From: Candidatus Gastranaerophilales bacterium
Lineage (GTDB): Bacteria > Cyanobacteriota > Vampirovibrionia > Gastranaerophilales > Gastranaerophilaceae
Reading direction: 5' to 3'
DNA length: 64,000 bases
Assembly (NCBI GenBank): GCA_944323685.1
Contig: CALUTJ010000010.1
Span: forward strand, 17,609-81,608
The notes beneath the pieces were generated by a model, which saw only the letters and a list, made by a program, of their open reading frames with translations, did not search any database and had not been told where the DNA came from. Both the position numbers and the translations under genes were made by a program. Of this stretch, positions 1 to 13,200 are shown piece by piece. How positions within the stretch are numbered: the first letter of the stretch is position 1; every line of letters starts with the position of its first letter.

Positions 1-1199
1 TCTCCGTCATAGCCGGCCTGTTTTATTACTTTACCCTCTCTCAACCTTGAAAGTGCCGTAGCCAGCATCGGGGAATCTTTTTCTATTTTCTCAACGGGAG
101 CGTCTTGCAAAATAAAAAGTTCGGGGCCGAATTTTTGTATAAGTCTTTCATACTCTGTTGTTACGGATTTGCTTTGTGCGCCGACCTGCAATATTTCGGC
201 AATAATTTCCGCTAACGGGACAAGGCTAAATACTTTTCCTCCGGTTTCTGGTTTGAAATCTGATTTTAAATCACGGTCTGCAAGCTCCATTACCCTGTTT
301 AAAACGCCTATTGTCAATGGTTTGCCGCAGACAGGACAGATTCCTTTATATTTTTTTGTTTCGTCAGGGGTTAAGCACACTTCGCATTTTCTGTGCCCGT
401 CCTCGTGGTATTTGCCTTCTTCGGGGAAAAATTCTACCGTGCCAACGTAGCCGTCTCCTGTTTTTAGTGCCTTCATCACGCTGAAATAATCCGGATTTGT
501 GTCAAAAACAGTGGCTTCTCTTGCCAGTTTTGAGGGAGAATGTGCATCAGAGTTTGATACAAGACGGTATTTATCTAATTTTGAGACTTTCCAGTTCATC
601 TCAGGGTCTGATGAAAGTCCTGTTTCTACGGCAAAAATATGTTCGGACAAATCACCGTAGCAGTCTTCTATAGAATCGAAACCGGATTTTGACCCGAGAG
701 CGGAAAACCACGGTGTCCAGATATGAGCAGGGATAATATAGCTGCCCTCGCCTGATTCTAAGGCAACTTCCAATAAATCACGCGAATCAAGACCCAGTAT
801 TGGTCTGCCGTCAGAAACTATATTGCCGATAGCGCCGAGTTTGTTTCTGAAATTTTGTGCAGCTGCAATATCCGGTGCAAAAACTACGTGGTGGACTTTT
901 CTTGTTTTATCCCATTTTTTGTAGATTGTAGAAATTTCAACCGACAAAAGGAACCTTACATTTGACCCCTGAGGGAACAGCTGTTTTTCTATCTCGGGTT
1001 TGAGCTTAAACACGCCGTTATCAAGCGGAATAAGTTTTTCTTGAATTTCTTTAAACCATGCCGGATGGGTAAAGTCACCCGTTGATATCAAAGTCAGCCC
1101 TTTTTTATGCGCCCAGAGCGCAAGCTGTTCGAGATTGCAGTTTTTGCTTGTGGCTCTTGAGTATTTTGAATGGATATGTAAATCTGCATAAAAAAGCAT
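1..1199 (-). CDS. Endonuclease Q-like PHP-domain protein (TIGR00375 family), C-terminus outside window
   Basis: This reading frame is open to the window edge, so its last residues are missing; 399 codons are present. The N-terminus has the PHP metal-binding motif ADLHIHSKYSRAT (residues 5-17), then TGDFTHP (40-46), and further on SDAHSPSKL (217-225), all typical of PHP phosphoesterases. A CxxC...CxxC zinc finger follows (C272, C275, C288, C291). PHP domain plus this finger is the layout of the endonuclease Q family, whose characterised members nick DNA 5' of deaminated bases (uracil, hypoxanthine) and AP sites. A role in repair of deaminated DNA is therefore likely, from family knowledge. The ATG lies 18 bp after the stop of the giant adhesin gene, on the same strand. 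A weak ribosome site (AAAGGCTGC) precedes it inside the gap. Substrate choice cannot be read from the sequence. Confidence 0.8.
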   Translation of the reverse strand, partial: MLFYADLHIHSKYSRATSKNCNLEQLALWAHKKGLTLISTGDFTHPAWFKEIQEKLIPLDNGVFKLKPEIEKQLFPQGSNVRFLLSVEISTIYKKWDKTRKVHHVVFAPDIAAAQNFRNKLGAIGNIVSDGRPILGLDSRDLLEVALESGEGSYIIPAHIWTPWFSALGSKSGFDSIEDCYGDLSEHIFAVETGLSSDPEMNWKVSKLDKYRLVSNSDAHSPSKLAREATVFDTNPDYFSVMKALKTGDGYVGTVEFFPEEGKYHEDGHRKCEVCLTPDETKKYKGICPVCGKPLTIGVLNRVMELADRDLKSDFKPETGGKVFSLVPLAEIIAEILQVGAQSKSVTTEYERLIQKFGPELFILQDAPVEKIEKDSPMLATALSRLREGKVIKQAGYDG

Positions 1200-1217
1200 A
1201 TAAAGCAGCCTTTTATA

Positions 1218-4200
1218 TTATTTTTTCGACATCTGAGGCGACTGATCCTCTGCATCCGCCGTAAACATATTCATATAAAGAATTTTGTTTGCGGTGGCTT
1301 TATCCATGTTGATAAACTTCAAGCCTGCTCTGTCGTTGACTACACGGACAACTTCAACCTCCGGAGAAGCTTTTATGTTGTGGTAATCAAGGTCAATAAC
1401 AAACCTTTCGCCTTTTTTGAGCGAACCGTCGTGGACTACGGCAATACCGCCTCTTGATATGTTTTCGATAGCTATAATGCGTTTGCGTTCTTGTTTTTTC
1501 TTTTTCTTATCAGCTATGTTTACATATCCGTCACCCTGTTTAACCGCAAATCTGATAGAATCACGTTTTGTCGGTTTGTAAGTTGACTTATCGATATCGG
1601 CAAAATCAGGTGTTGTCGTTGTTTTCTGAATTTTGTCATCTTTGTATGTTAAGCGGTAGAAGCTGTTTTCCGTTCTGGGCAGAAGTATAACTTCATACGG
1701 GTTGTAGTGTACGACAGGTGCTTTAGTTTCCAATGCAATGACATTGCCCATATTCAAAGCGAACGAGCCTGTTAATTTTGTATACAACTGAGAGGTTACA
1801 GGTATGCCAAAATTGTTGGTAATGTTTCTGTAATAATCGTTATCAACAATTGTCAGCCATCTGTACTCGTCGCTTATAAAGTGTCCGCCGCCTTGACCGC
1901 CAAGGTTGCCGTTTCTAAATTCGCCGTAGTTTGTTATAAAGGCATCGCTTATGTGCATATTAAGGTCTTTTGTATCCACATATGCGTTATCTGTATAGAT
2001 TTTGGAAATCTCCATACCTCTGTTGTCTGTCGGAGCATTAGCACCGGAGTTGAGAGACAGAGTAACATCTTTTGCTTTGTAAACCGTATCTTTAAAACCA
2101 ATCGGGTTGTTGAAGATTTCCACTGTTTCAATAACATCCTGAGGTTTGTAGTTTCTGTCTGATTCTTTTCCGCCGGCGTTAACTACATCGTCGGGAGAAA
2201 CACCCTGAATGTCAAACACGAGTTTGCCGCCTTTGCCTACAGTGTTAAAGCCTGTTGCTTTGAGGTTTTTATCAGCGTCAGGGTTCATATAATCATTTGC
2301 ATACAATCTGCCTTCGGTTGCATCAAAGCCGTCAGGTCTTGCAACGTTAGATACAGGCGAGCTTGCAGCATCGTAAGCGTGAGCTATGATGTTATCGGCT
2401 CTTAAGGTTACATCAGCCGAGCCGTTGCTCTGACCTTTTATGTATGCGTTATAGATATTGAGTGTTGAGTTTGCATCGTTAGGGTTAACCCTTGTGTCAG
2501 GGTTTGTGTCAAGAACTCTTATATCAACGGTTTCAGGTGCAACCGAGGACATAAGTATGTTATCGTGCGGATACAATATATCATCCGTGTCGGCAAGGTT
2601 TGTGGATTTGCCAAGGTCATATATTGTCAGGTTTGCACCCTGTGAAACAATCTCAAGATGTTTGCCTGCCGTGAGTTCTCTGATTATAGCGTTACCGGTG
2701 AACTCAAGCCCCATGTTGCCGCGTTTTGTAATAAGCTGCCAGATATTATCATTTAATCCCATACCTTTAATGTAAAGGTCGTTTTCAGCCATAGCGCTTA
2801 TCGAGCCGTTTTCAAGCTGGTTATAAGTAAAGGCATTACCCTTTGTACCGAGATTATCGCTTGAAATCAACGAGATATTTCTGCCTTCAACATTGGCTTT
2901 TGATTTGTCAGAAGCCGCATTGACAATGGAATATCCGTGGTAGTAGCTGTCGTCAGACGGTGTCGGTCTTGCGTCAGCCTGTTTCCAGTCAACTGCTGTC
3001 AGCATAACATTTCCGTCAGAGGTTATATTATTGACTTTTAAGTCTGAATCTTTTGCCCTTATATTAACAAGCGCATTGCCGTTGTTGGTTGCTTTAGCAT
3101 TAACAGTGCCGTTAACTTTCACGTTAATAGATTCTGTATAATCTCTTGTGGAAGCGTTTACACCAAAACCGGATTCTTTGCCGTTAAGAGCGTGGGTATC
3201 AGCACCGATATTGCCGCCTTCAACGTTCATTGACAGGTTTCCGCCTGCTGTAAGAAGCGTTTTGTAGGCTTTATCTTTGTTGCCTAAATCATGGTTCTGG
3301 TTTTTATTTTGTGTGTCAGGGTCGACAACACCGTTTAAGATGTCGCCGTTTTTCTGGCTTATTATTATGTTTCCGTTTTGTGCGTTAACGTAGAAATCAT
3401 TCTTACTGCCATATTCGCCGATTTCAATATCGGAGTTTTCGTTTGTGATTTCTATGTTTTGTTTTATTGCGTTAACAATACCTTCTATATCAAGCCCGAT
3501 TTCTTTTGTACCGTAGTTTTTGATATAGATTGTACCGTCATCGTTTGTTACATTAGCGGTTGTAGCAATTTTTATTGCCGAGGTGTCAGAGGTATTGTTG
3601 TTGACAATATTTGTAACACCTTTGCCGTTGCGGACAGTGCCTGATATCAACATACCGTCAGCACCGTTATTTGTAACATCGGTCTGACCTGATGTATTTG
3701 AAACAGTACCTGCTATTGTAAGACTGCTGTTTTCGTTTGTAACAAGCATATTGCCGTTATTGTTTGAGATAACAGCGGTTGTATCGATTAAAGCAGAGCC
3801 TGTGCCTTTATTATGGATATCAATATTTCCTTTGCCGTAATTGTTTATTGCTCCTGCAATAGTCATTGCACCGGCTGTGTCTTCATTCAATATGTTTATA
3901 TTGTTTGTTTGGGTTGTATAACCTTCGTTCAGCTTGATTGAGCTGCCATCTTTGAAGTTTATATTTCCTTTTTTGTTAGTAACATTGATATCACCTTTAG
4001 CGGCAAGGATATTGCCTGAGGTTTCAATGCCTTTTGTACCGTTATTTATGAGATTGATATCAGCACCGTTGTTTTTAATCTCGCTTCCGGCAACCGTTAT
4101 AATACCGCCGTTAGCTGAATCGTTTGTAATAACAACATCTGCGCCTTCATTATTGATTTTTCCGGCAACAGTAATGCCTTCTGTACCGTTGTTTGTAACA

Positions 4201-7200
4201 CTAACGCTGCCGGAGTTTTTAATCAAGCCTTGAATAATCACTCCGCCTTTATCAGTGAGTTTGTTAAGAACAACATCGCCTTTTGTATCAATTGTCGGAA
4301 CCTGATAATCGGAATCCTCCGAAGCCGTTCTGTTATTAATAACGAGATTTCCGTTAGTCTGTAACAGCAGACCGGCTTCATCTTCGGTTAAGTTACCGGA
4401 AGAAACAAGTCCGTTAACAATCAGGTCGCCTGTTTTGTTTTTAGATGTATCAACAGTGGTATTTCCGTCAGTTAATGTAGCATCAGCGGTATTTTGCGGG
4501 TTTGCGCCAAAACCTACAGTTTTTTCTGTTTCAACAGTATATTCTCCGATTGCAATATACGGGAATTTGTCAATCTGATGTATTCCGAATTTTGTTTCTT
4601 CAATTATTTTTGTACCATATTCAGGCAACTCTGTGCTGCCGTTATAGGTTACAGCTCCTGCAATCTTGTTATTTTCAAGTCCGTTAACAACAAGGTTTGC
4701 ACCGGTCCGGTTATCAATGTTAATTGCCCCGTAGCCGTCAGCGTATTTTATTGAAGAATTTTCCGATACGTAAAGCGCATCAGCATCGCTGCTTGTTGTT
4801 GTGAGGTTAATATTAGCCTCATCGGTAACTTTTACGCCGAAAAGTTCAACTGTATTTGTATCCGGGTCATAAATAGCTTTTATATTATTTTTGTCGTACA
4901 TGTAATCAGACTGTTTTGTACCCTCAGAACTGTCTCTGCCCGATGCTAGTTTAACCAGCAGTCTGCCAGTTTCTACTTCTTTATACTGAACATTGCCGTT
5001 TGCATCTTTAAGAGGTGTGGTGCCGTCTGCATCGGTAACAATAACTTTTTGAGTTTCATCAACAGCATTATCAAGCATATCCTGTGTAATTGTTATATTT
5101 TTGTCGGCTATGCCTGCCTGCATATTGCCTTCTACAGTGATTTTAGAAGCTGTTATGTTGATGTTTTTACCTGCAAAGAGTGTATCGCCTGCTTTTAGCA
5201 CATACTCCTGACCTTTTGTATCTTGAGTAAAGCTGCCCTGAGCAACATTGACCTTCAAGGTATTAGCCACTATACCGTCATTTATTTCGATATCACCGCT
5301 TTCGTTATACAGGTTGACATTGCCGACACCTGTGTTAATAGTGCCGTTAAATATTATGTTGCTTGGCAGTACGCCTATTGCAGTATTGTTAACAGGGTCG
5401 TTTTGGTCATACCAGTTGTTGATTGTAATACCGCCCTCATTACCGGCAGTGCCTGTAGTTGAAATGGTTATTCCTTTATAAGGATTTTCCGACACGGTTT
5501 TTCCATCCACAACAAAACTGCCTACACCGCCGGCAACAGTGAGATCACTGAATATCAGGTTATAGTTTGAGTAATTGTTAATCAACACATCGGCAAGACT
5601 CATAATAATTTCACCCGTGCCGGAAACTTCACTCTTGCCTTTGTTGGCCTGAATATTAATCGTACCGCTTGTTGCGTTGATATCTTTAAATATGTAAGAA
5701 CCGTTCTCAGCTTTGAATTCTCCGAGTCCGTTCTGTGCAATATTGTCTTTTCTTGCCTCGTTTTCTTTTATTTGATTTTTTATATCGTTCAAATCATCGG
5801 CGATTGATGAAATTGTTTCATTTAATGTATTAGCACTATTTTCAGCCGCCGTAATTTCAGAAGAAACAGACTGCATATTATCGACATATTGACTGTCATA
5901 TATAATTTTTCCGTCTGTTGTAAGGAATCTTACTGTTTTGGTGCCTGAATCAGTCGTTATAGTAGCGGTTTGAGAATCAATTTTCATACCTTTTAACGAG
6001 GTTTTAATTGCGTCTGTGGTGTCTTCACCAAGGTTAAGCCCTTCTAAATACTTATCAAACGTGAGAGTTCCGACGCTTATTACGGAAGCTGAGTCGTCAG
6101 GTGTAACACTCACGGGAATATTGTTTTCATAATTTATCGTATAGCCTTCAAGATCGGCAAATTTGTAGTGACCGTTTTCCGTAATATAGTTTCCGTTTTC
6201 ATCCACGGCATATTTAAGGATAACGTTATTGCCGTCAGCAGTGAAGCTGTATATCGGAAGATTAGTTTTATCATCCGCAGCCATTGTGTAGTAATCCAAA
6301 AGTTGATTAGCTACTGTTTCTGCATTTGCCACATTGTTATTTTCAAGCATTGTAACGATACTGTTTTTAAAATCGTTTTGCGAAATTTTGCCGGAATCTT
6401 CAACGTCTTGAATATATTCAGCCATTGCAAGCTGCAATTTAAGCGCATCGATTTGCTCAAGCAGAGATTCGTAATTAGCCGTATTGGTTTCATTAATATT
6501 TTCAAGACGTTCTTTTTCCGAATTTAAGTCAATAAGCGCCTGTTCAATTTTGGCGATTTCATCTTTCGCTGCCTGAGAATCTTTACCGGCCTCAATAAGA
6601 GTGCTGTCTTGTTTCTCGTATAAGTTGTCCTGTATTGTACCGGTTGCATTGCCGTCTTTATCGATTGTAAGATGCATAGAGTTGTTCTTGCCGGCAATGA
6701 GTTTTCCGTCAACTTTTACTTTATTTGAGGATTCATTTTTTACGGAAGTATAACTGCCGTCATCATGTATTTTTATCCCAAAAAGGAGTCTGCTTACTCT
6801 GTCGTAAACAATTTTTGAAGAAAGTTTTTCTTCCCCTCTGTCAAACACAACGTTAATATCTTTTTGAGAGCTTATTACCCCATTATTTTTAACATTCACA
6901 TTATTATTTGTAGTGAAGTTAATACCACCATCCGCATCGCCCGTTGCAATTGCAGCTTCTACATACAAATCCGCAAGCTGGTAAAGGTCTTGTTTGGAAT
7001 TGCCCATAAAGTTGATATTTACGCTTGTATCCTCGTTAACACCTGCTGTTTCGGATTGAGCAAACAATTCGCCGGCAACGTTCAAAGTGTTGTTAATAGT
7101 GAGGTTAACCTCGCTGTTAACTGACGGATTACCGGCAAAGTGGTGTGTGTCAACTTCCGCAATAGAGCTTAGCTCGTTAGATGAGTTCATATTGATATCA

Positions 7201-10200
7201 ACGTATTTGCCGCTGAGCAAACCGTCGTTTATGTTTATATTGTTATTAACTACTGCGGTTACAATAGAACTTGCGTTATTATTTGCGGTAAAGCCGCTTC
7301 CGTCAGAGGTAACTTTCTGTTTAAAGCCGGTTGTACCGCTTGTGATATCAAGGTCTAAATGATCTCCGGCACGTACATCGGTATCGCCGTTGACATTGAT
7401 GCTTGCACCGATTTCAAGGTCATTTTTAAGCTGAGCACCGTCTTTTACAACAAATCCGCCTGCGTCGTCAGTAACCTGCATTTCGCTCGGTGTTTTGGCG
7501 TTGTTCACAACGCTAAACAGAGCATCGCGATCTGTTTCGATTTTTGCGTTATTTAAGTTTAATTCGGAAGTCGCTTTAAGTGTATTTGACAACTCACCGC
7601 CTTTGACTACAAACAATCCGTAGTTACCGCTTTCTTTAAACAGATGTGCTTTAGACAGAGTGTCTATATCTGCATCAAGCGAGCCGGCATTGATAGAACC
7701 GTTAAAGTTAACAATATTTTTGGCTGTATCTTGAACGATATTTTTTGTTGCTCCGTAAGCAAGTGCAATAAGACCCGCTGAAAAGTCGCGCACATAGGAT
7801 TCTACAGTGCTTGTCATTGTGGAATCCACATCAACGGTTTCTGCATCTATTGTTGCAGATATTGTTGTTGTATTAGCATTGCCAATCTGGCTTGTTAAAT
7901 TCATAGCCCCGAGACCGACAAGCCCTGCCCCTTTTGACGCTGCGTTTGATATTGCGGTTCTGTTAAGTGTAGAATCGATATCAAGAGTTTGAGCCTTTAT
8001 TGTGCCTGCAATATTATTTGTAATTGCAGAATCTGAAGTTGTTACGATATTTAAGCCCGAGCCGCTTACAAAGCCTATGCTTGTGTTAGCTGATTCATTT
8101 GTTGCTGTTGAATTATCAACAGTGCTGATAACAACATTCTTCGCCTGTCCGTTTGCGGCTTTATTTTGTATTGTGCCGTAGGTATTTATACCGGAAGTGC
8201 CTGTTGTTTTGGCTTCCAGATTAGTTACATCCAGCCCTGCAAGTGATATTGCCTTTGCGTTGTTTGTAATTTTTGCATTCCTGTTTATATCAACTTTTAA
8301 ATTTGTATTATTTGCATTTATATTGCCTGTATCAATTTTGGCGTTGCCGCCTGAAACAGCCTCAACCACAGTAGCATCGCCGCCGATGAGAGAAACCTCA
8401 CCGCTGACCATAGAAGCAGAGGTTGTATTTGTGCTCGAAGCAAGCATATTAACATTGTTTGCGCTGAGTGTTGAGTCTTTTGTGTTGATATTTGTATGCC
8501 CGCCGGTTGAAGTCGAAACAACAAGTGCGTTTATATCAACAAGTCCAGCAGAAAAACTGTCTGAATCAATATTTGCTGTTCTATTAAGTTTTGATTTTAG
8601 ATCAATGTTATTGTTTGCACTAACATTTCCACCAGTAACTTTTGCTGTAGCATTTCCGTTTGCGCGTGCATCAACAACTGTTACCCCTGCACTATAAAAT
8701 GCACCGGTAGCCTTTTTAGTATTAACAGTTGCGGTTATATTACCACCCTCATCAGAATCTTTTGCGGTACCGGCATTGATTTTTACGTTGTTTGCACTGA
8801 TTTTTCCGCCAGTAATGCCGGAATTAAACGTTGCGTTTGATTCCGCCTTCTGATAGTTTCCTGTAGCAGAATACACACCTAAAGAACCAATAACAACGTT
8901 ATTTATTGTATTAATTCCGCCGGTTTGAGAGATGATGTTTAAATCATTTAACACGTCAACCGTAGAGTTGTTATCAAGAGAAATCAAAGCATTAGAAACA
9001 GCCTGAGATACTGCAGTATTTACGACAGTTGAAACTCCGGCAAATTCAGCACTTGCACCATACAATTCCGATTCAAGTATGCTTGTGTTTGTTGCTTTTA
9101 AATTTAAGTTGTTTGCTTCAATATCAACATTATTTCCTGAAATCAAGGCATTTATGGCATTTTGTGTATTCGCAACAGCAATATTAAGGTTAACACTCAC
9201 CACTCCGCCGCTTGCTGATATTGCTTTAGATATAATACTATCATCAGACTCAGCCAGCACATTTATATCATTAGCTGATTTTACAGAAGCGTTCGCAATT
9301 TCTGCTGTTGTATTTGCTTTATTGTCAAAATAAGCAACATTACCGGCTATACTTACTCCGCCTACTGATGCAGCGACAGCATCTGTATTAGACTTAACTT
9401 TAGAATTTGCTTTTACAGTAACATCGCCGTTATTTTGAGTAACGACATTACCGCCCGATATAGAGGCTGAAGTGTTGTATTTCATATCAGTAACAAGTAC
9501 GCCTACGCCTGCGGCTACTGTTCCTGCTGATGCAGTGGCGTTTGTAATATTCATTGTATCGGAGTCGTAGCCTTTTAGCGTATTATTTGCACTGACTTTA
9601 ACCCCGTCAGCACCTGTTGTATTAACGTTAGCGTTAATATCAGCCTGCGTTCCGCCTTTAACATCACCTTGTGTAAGGTCATAAGAGCCGGCTAAAGGCA
9701 GTGTTTGTCCGTCTTTTTCATAGGTTATGCCGTTGACAATTTCACCAAAATTCGTGTTTGCCTGTGTAATAGAATCATCAATACCGGCTTCTTTAAGGTT
9801 TTCATCCGATAAAGAAACTTTACCGCCGATTGAATTGACAAACACTGTACCTGCTATGCCTAAAGTGCCTGCTGCAGCTGCCGTGATACCGGCTTCATCA
9901 AGCCCTATGATTGAGTCTGATTTAACCTCTACGCTGTCTGCTTTAATTTGCCCCTTATCACTGCTTATCAGTTGAGATAAAACAGCGTTGTTAATTACGT
10001 TTACGTTAACATTAGCACCGCCTGCGCCAAAGCCTGATACGGTGGCAAGTCCGAGGTTGGTTTGCATTAATATTTCGTCTTTAGCTGCAACGCTTACTTT
10101 GCCTGAGGCCTTTATTGTTTTATCCTGAGCGTCAATGTAAGCTTTTGCAGTATTTTCAAGTACGTTAACGGTTGTATTAACGCCGCCGGCTGCCGTGCCT

Positions 10201-13200
10201 GATGCGCCGACACCGATATTATTGTTTAAAATATCCTGTTTGTTGTTTGCGCTAACACTCACTAAATCAGCATCAGTAACAGATGTGTTTGTAATATTTG
10301 CATTTAAATTATTTGTCAAAACAGACACAAGTGCGTTTACAGGAACAGCTGCGCCTACTCCGTTTACAGCAACTGTTGATGTGGAATTATCAATATCAGA
10401 GGTTTGTGTCGCCGAAACGGTCACACTTCCCCCTTTGATTGAAGAATCGGCAATATAAGCGTTTACATTGTTTTTGATGACATTTATAATACCGTTTGCA
10501 TTAACAGCAGCCCCGAGACCGTTAACACCGGCAGAAACTAAAATGCCGTCTAAATCAAGGTTTGCGGTTGAAGCAACAGAGGTCGATATTGCATTGGTAA
10601 TCTCTGTTTTTAAAATATACGCATTCAGATCATTATCAAATACGTTAACACCCGCAAAGCCTGAAACGCTTGCGCCGACACCGCTGCCTGATACACCTAA
10701 AATTGCAGAGATAACATCGACATCAGAACCTGCATTTACTGTTGTCGCTGCATTAGCAATTGAACCGCCGTTGATATAGGCATTTGTGTTGTTTGTGAAT
10801 ACATTCACAATAGGAGCAAGGCTTACGGCTGCACCTGTACCCGCCACAGCACCTGCAGCAAGTACATCAGTTGTTTTAACTGTATTTTTAGCTGCAACGT
10901 TTACTTTAGCAGCATCAGTAATATCAGTATTTTCAACTTTTGCAGTTACTTCGTTAGAAATTGTATTTACGTTTGTAATGGCTGTAACAGCTGCTGTACC
11001 GGAAACTGCAGTTGTAAATATAATTGTATTCAAATTAAATATGTCATCAGCCGTAACATTTACCGAGCCTTTTTGTATATCGGAATTTGTAACAGCTGCT
11101 ATAGTTGAACCTGAATAAACGTTAGTTACACCGTTTACTCCTACGCCTGCTATACCTGCAACCGCAATACCAATAGCTGCGTCATAAGTGGTCATTGAAG
11201 AGTCAGCATCAACCGATAAACCATTTAGGGTTGAAATAGTTGAGTTATCAACATAAGCATTGACAGTGGTAGTTACTACATTTGCAATGAGCGTAGCACT
11301 AACACCTGCACTGCCGGCTGCACCTATCGTAATAACACCTACAAGAGGTATAAGATTTGAAATATCGTCAGAAGACACAGAGCCATTGTCTATTAATGAC
11401 TGCAATCCTGTGTTTTGGTCTTTGTGGTCGCCGTTAAAGCTATTGTTTGCAGAAATGGTTACACTGCCGTTATTTGATTTAACAGTTGTGTTTTCAATAC
11501 CGGCGTTGACCTCGGACGCCATAACATTAGCTATAGCAACCGCACCTACTCCTGCTGCACCGGCTGCTGAGGTAACAAGCACATTGCCCTGGAAGTTCTG
11601 GTCATCATTCGCAGAAACATTCACATCACCGGTTGTATTAATATTTCCGGATTTTTGTCCGTCAGTACCGTCTTTTCCGACTGTAGAATTTACTTTATTC
11701 GCAAGTACATTTGTAAAGACAGCACCGCCTACGGCAGCCGAACCTGCTGCTGATACTGCGATATTTAATGATTCAGAATCCATGGAATCTGCGGCAGCAA
11801 CATTTAAACTTTTAGAATACATATTTACGCCGTTTCCGACATAAGCGTTTGTTGAGTTCACAATTACGTTGGAATTTATAGAACCTTTAACGGCTGCAGT
11901 GCCTGCTGCACCGACTATTGCCATTATTGATTTATAAGTTTGTTCGGAGTTTGCCTCTACATTAACATTGCCGACTCTTGATGTATCACTGCCGATTTGA
12001 GCACCACCAATTTGAGCACCATTTTTGATACCTGCGTCAACTGTGCTGACATTAACGTTAGAGAATATTGAACCGCCGACAGAGGCAGTACCGGCACCTG
12101 TTATATTACCTACAATTACAGCAGCATCTGTTTTGTTAGATGCCAATACATCAATCTTGCCGGCATCTTCAATAACAACGTTAGAGCCGATATAGGAATC
12201 AACGTCATTTATAACGTTTTTGGATATCAATGAACCTGCAACGCCGGCTGTATTTCCGCCTGCAACACCGTATGTCATATCCCAGTTTTCATATGCACCA
12301 TCCTTTGACATATCGTAATCACCGGTTATCTTGTCAACAAGCGCAGAAGCAGTAACAGAACCCGGAGTTTCTTCGCCGAAAATATTTTTGGCGGAAGCGT
12401 TAACTTTTATGTCGCCGCCTTTTGTAACGGTTGTGTTATCGATATGTGCGTCAACATTTTTTATATAAACATCTGCAAGTATTGAAGCCCCTATACCTGC
12501 AGTTCCGCTTGTCGCAGCAAGAACACCGCCTCTGCTTCTTGATTTTGTATTATCGGAAGCAATAACGTCAATGCCGCCAGCTGATACCGTAGTAGATTTT
12601 TTATTATTTGTACCGTCGATTTTTGCGGTTGTAAAGTTTTGAACAACATTCACCCCGACGTTTGCCGCAGCGGCTGCTGAGCCTGATGCCGTAATTGCCG
12701 CTGCAGCAGGTATAGCGTCAATATTTCCGTCTGTTGTGGCTTTTACCGTCAATTTATCGGTTGAAGTCGTGTCAGAGTTTATTAATTGAGCAGTATTGCT
12801 GCTCAATAACGTATTGGACAATACGTTAGCACCGACAGCGAACTTTCCTTCGGAGGTTGCTGCAACCCCAACCGTAATACCTTCGATTGAAGTGTCATAA
12901 TCTGAAATAATATCTAAAGTGCCGCTGTTTGTAATATAAGAATCCGAAACAGAAGCTGATATATTGTTTTGAATTACGTTAACAATACCGTTTGCGCTTA
13001 TCGGAATACCTGCACCTGTTTGGATACCCATATTTGCGGCAAGGAACTGTAAATTTTCATTATTATCTGCGTTTACGTTAACATCTTTTGCCGTGATTGT
13101 TGAGTTGTTGGCAATGGAGGCGTTTACATTATTATTTATAACGCTGACAATTGCGCCTGCGCCAACACCCGCACCTTTTGAAGCACTGGAGAAGCTCAAT

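Noticed and set aside
8197..8697. 166-residue plus-strand ORF inside the adhesin gene, and many similar ones
   Set aside because: They are antisense shadows of the adhesin's biased Ala/Val/Asn/Thr codons, with no domain or ribosome site.
11260..11844. 194-residue plus-strand ORF
   Set aside because: Also an antisense shadow of the adhesin repeats; low-complexity Ala/Pro/Thr translation.
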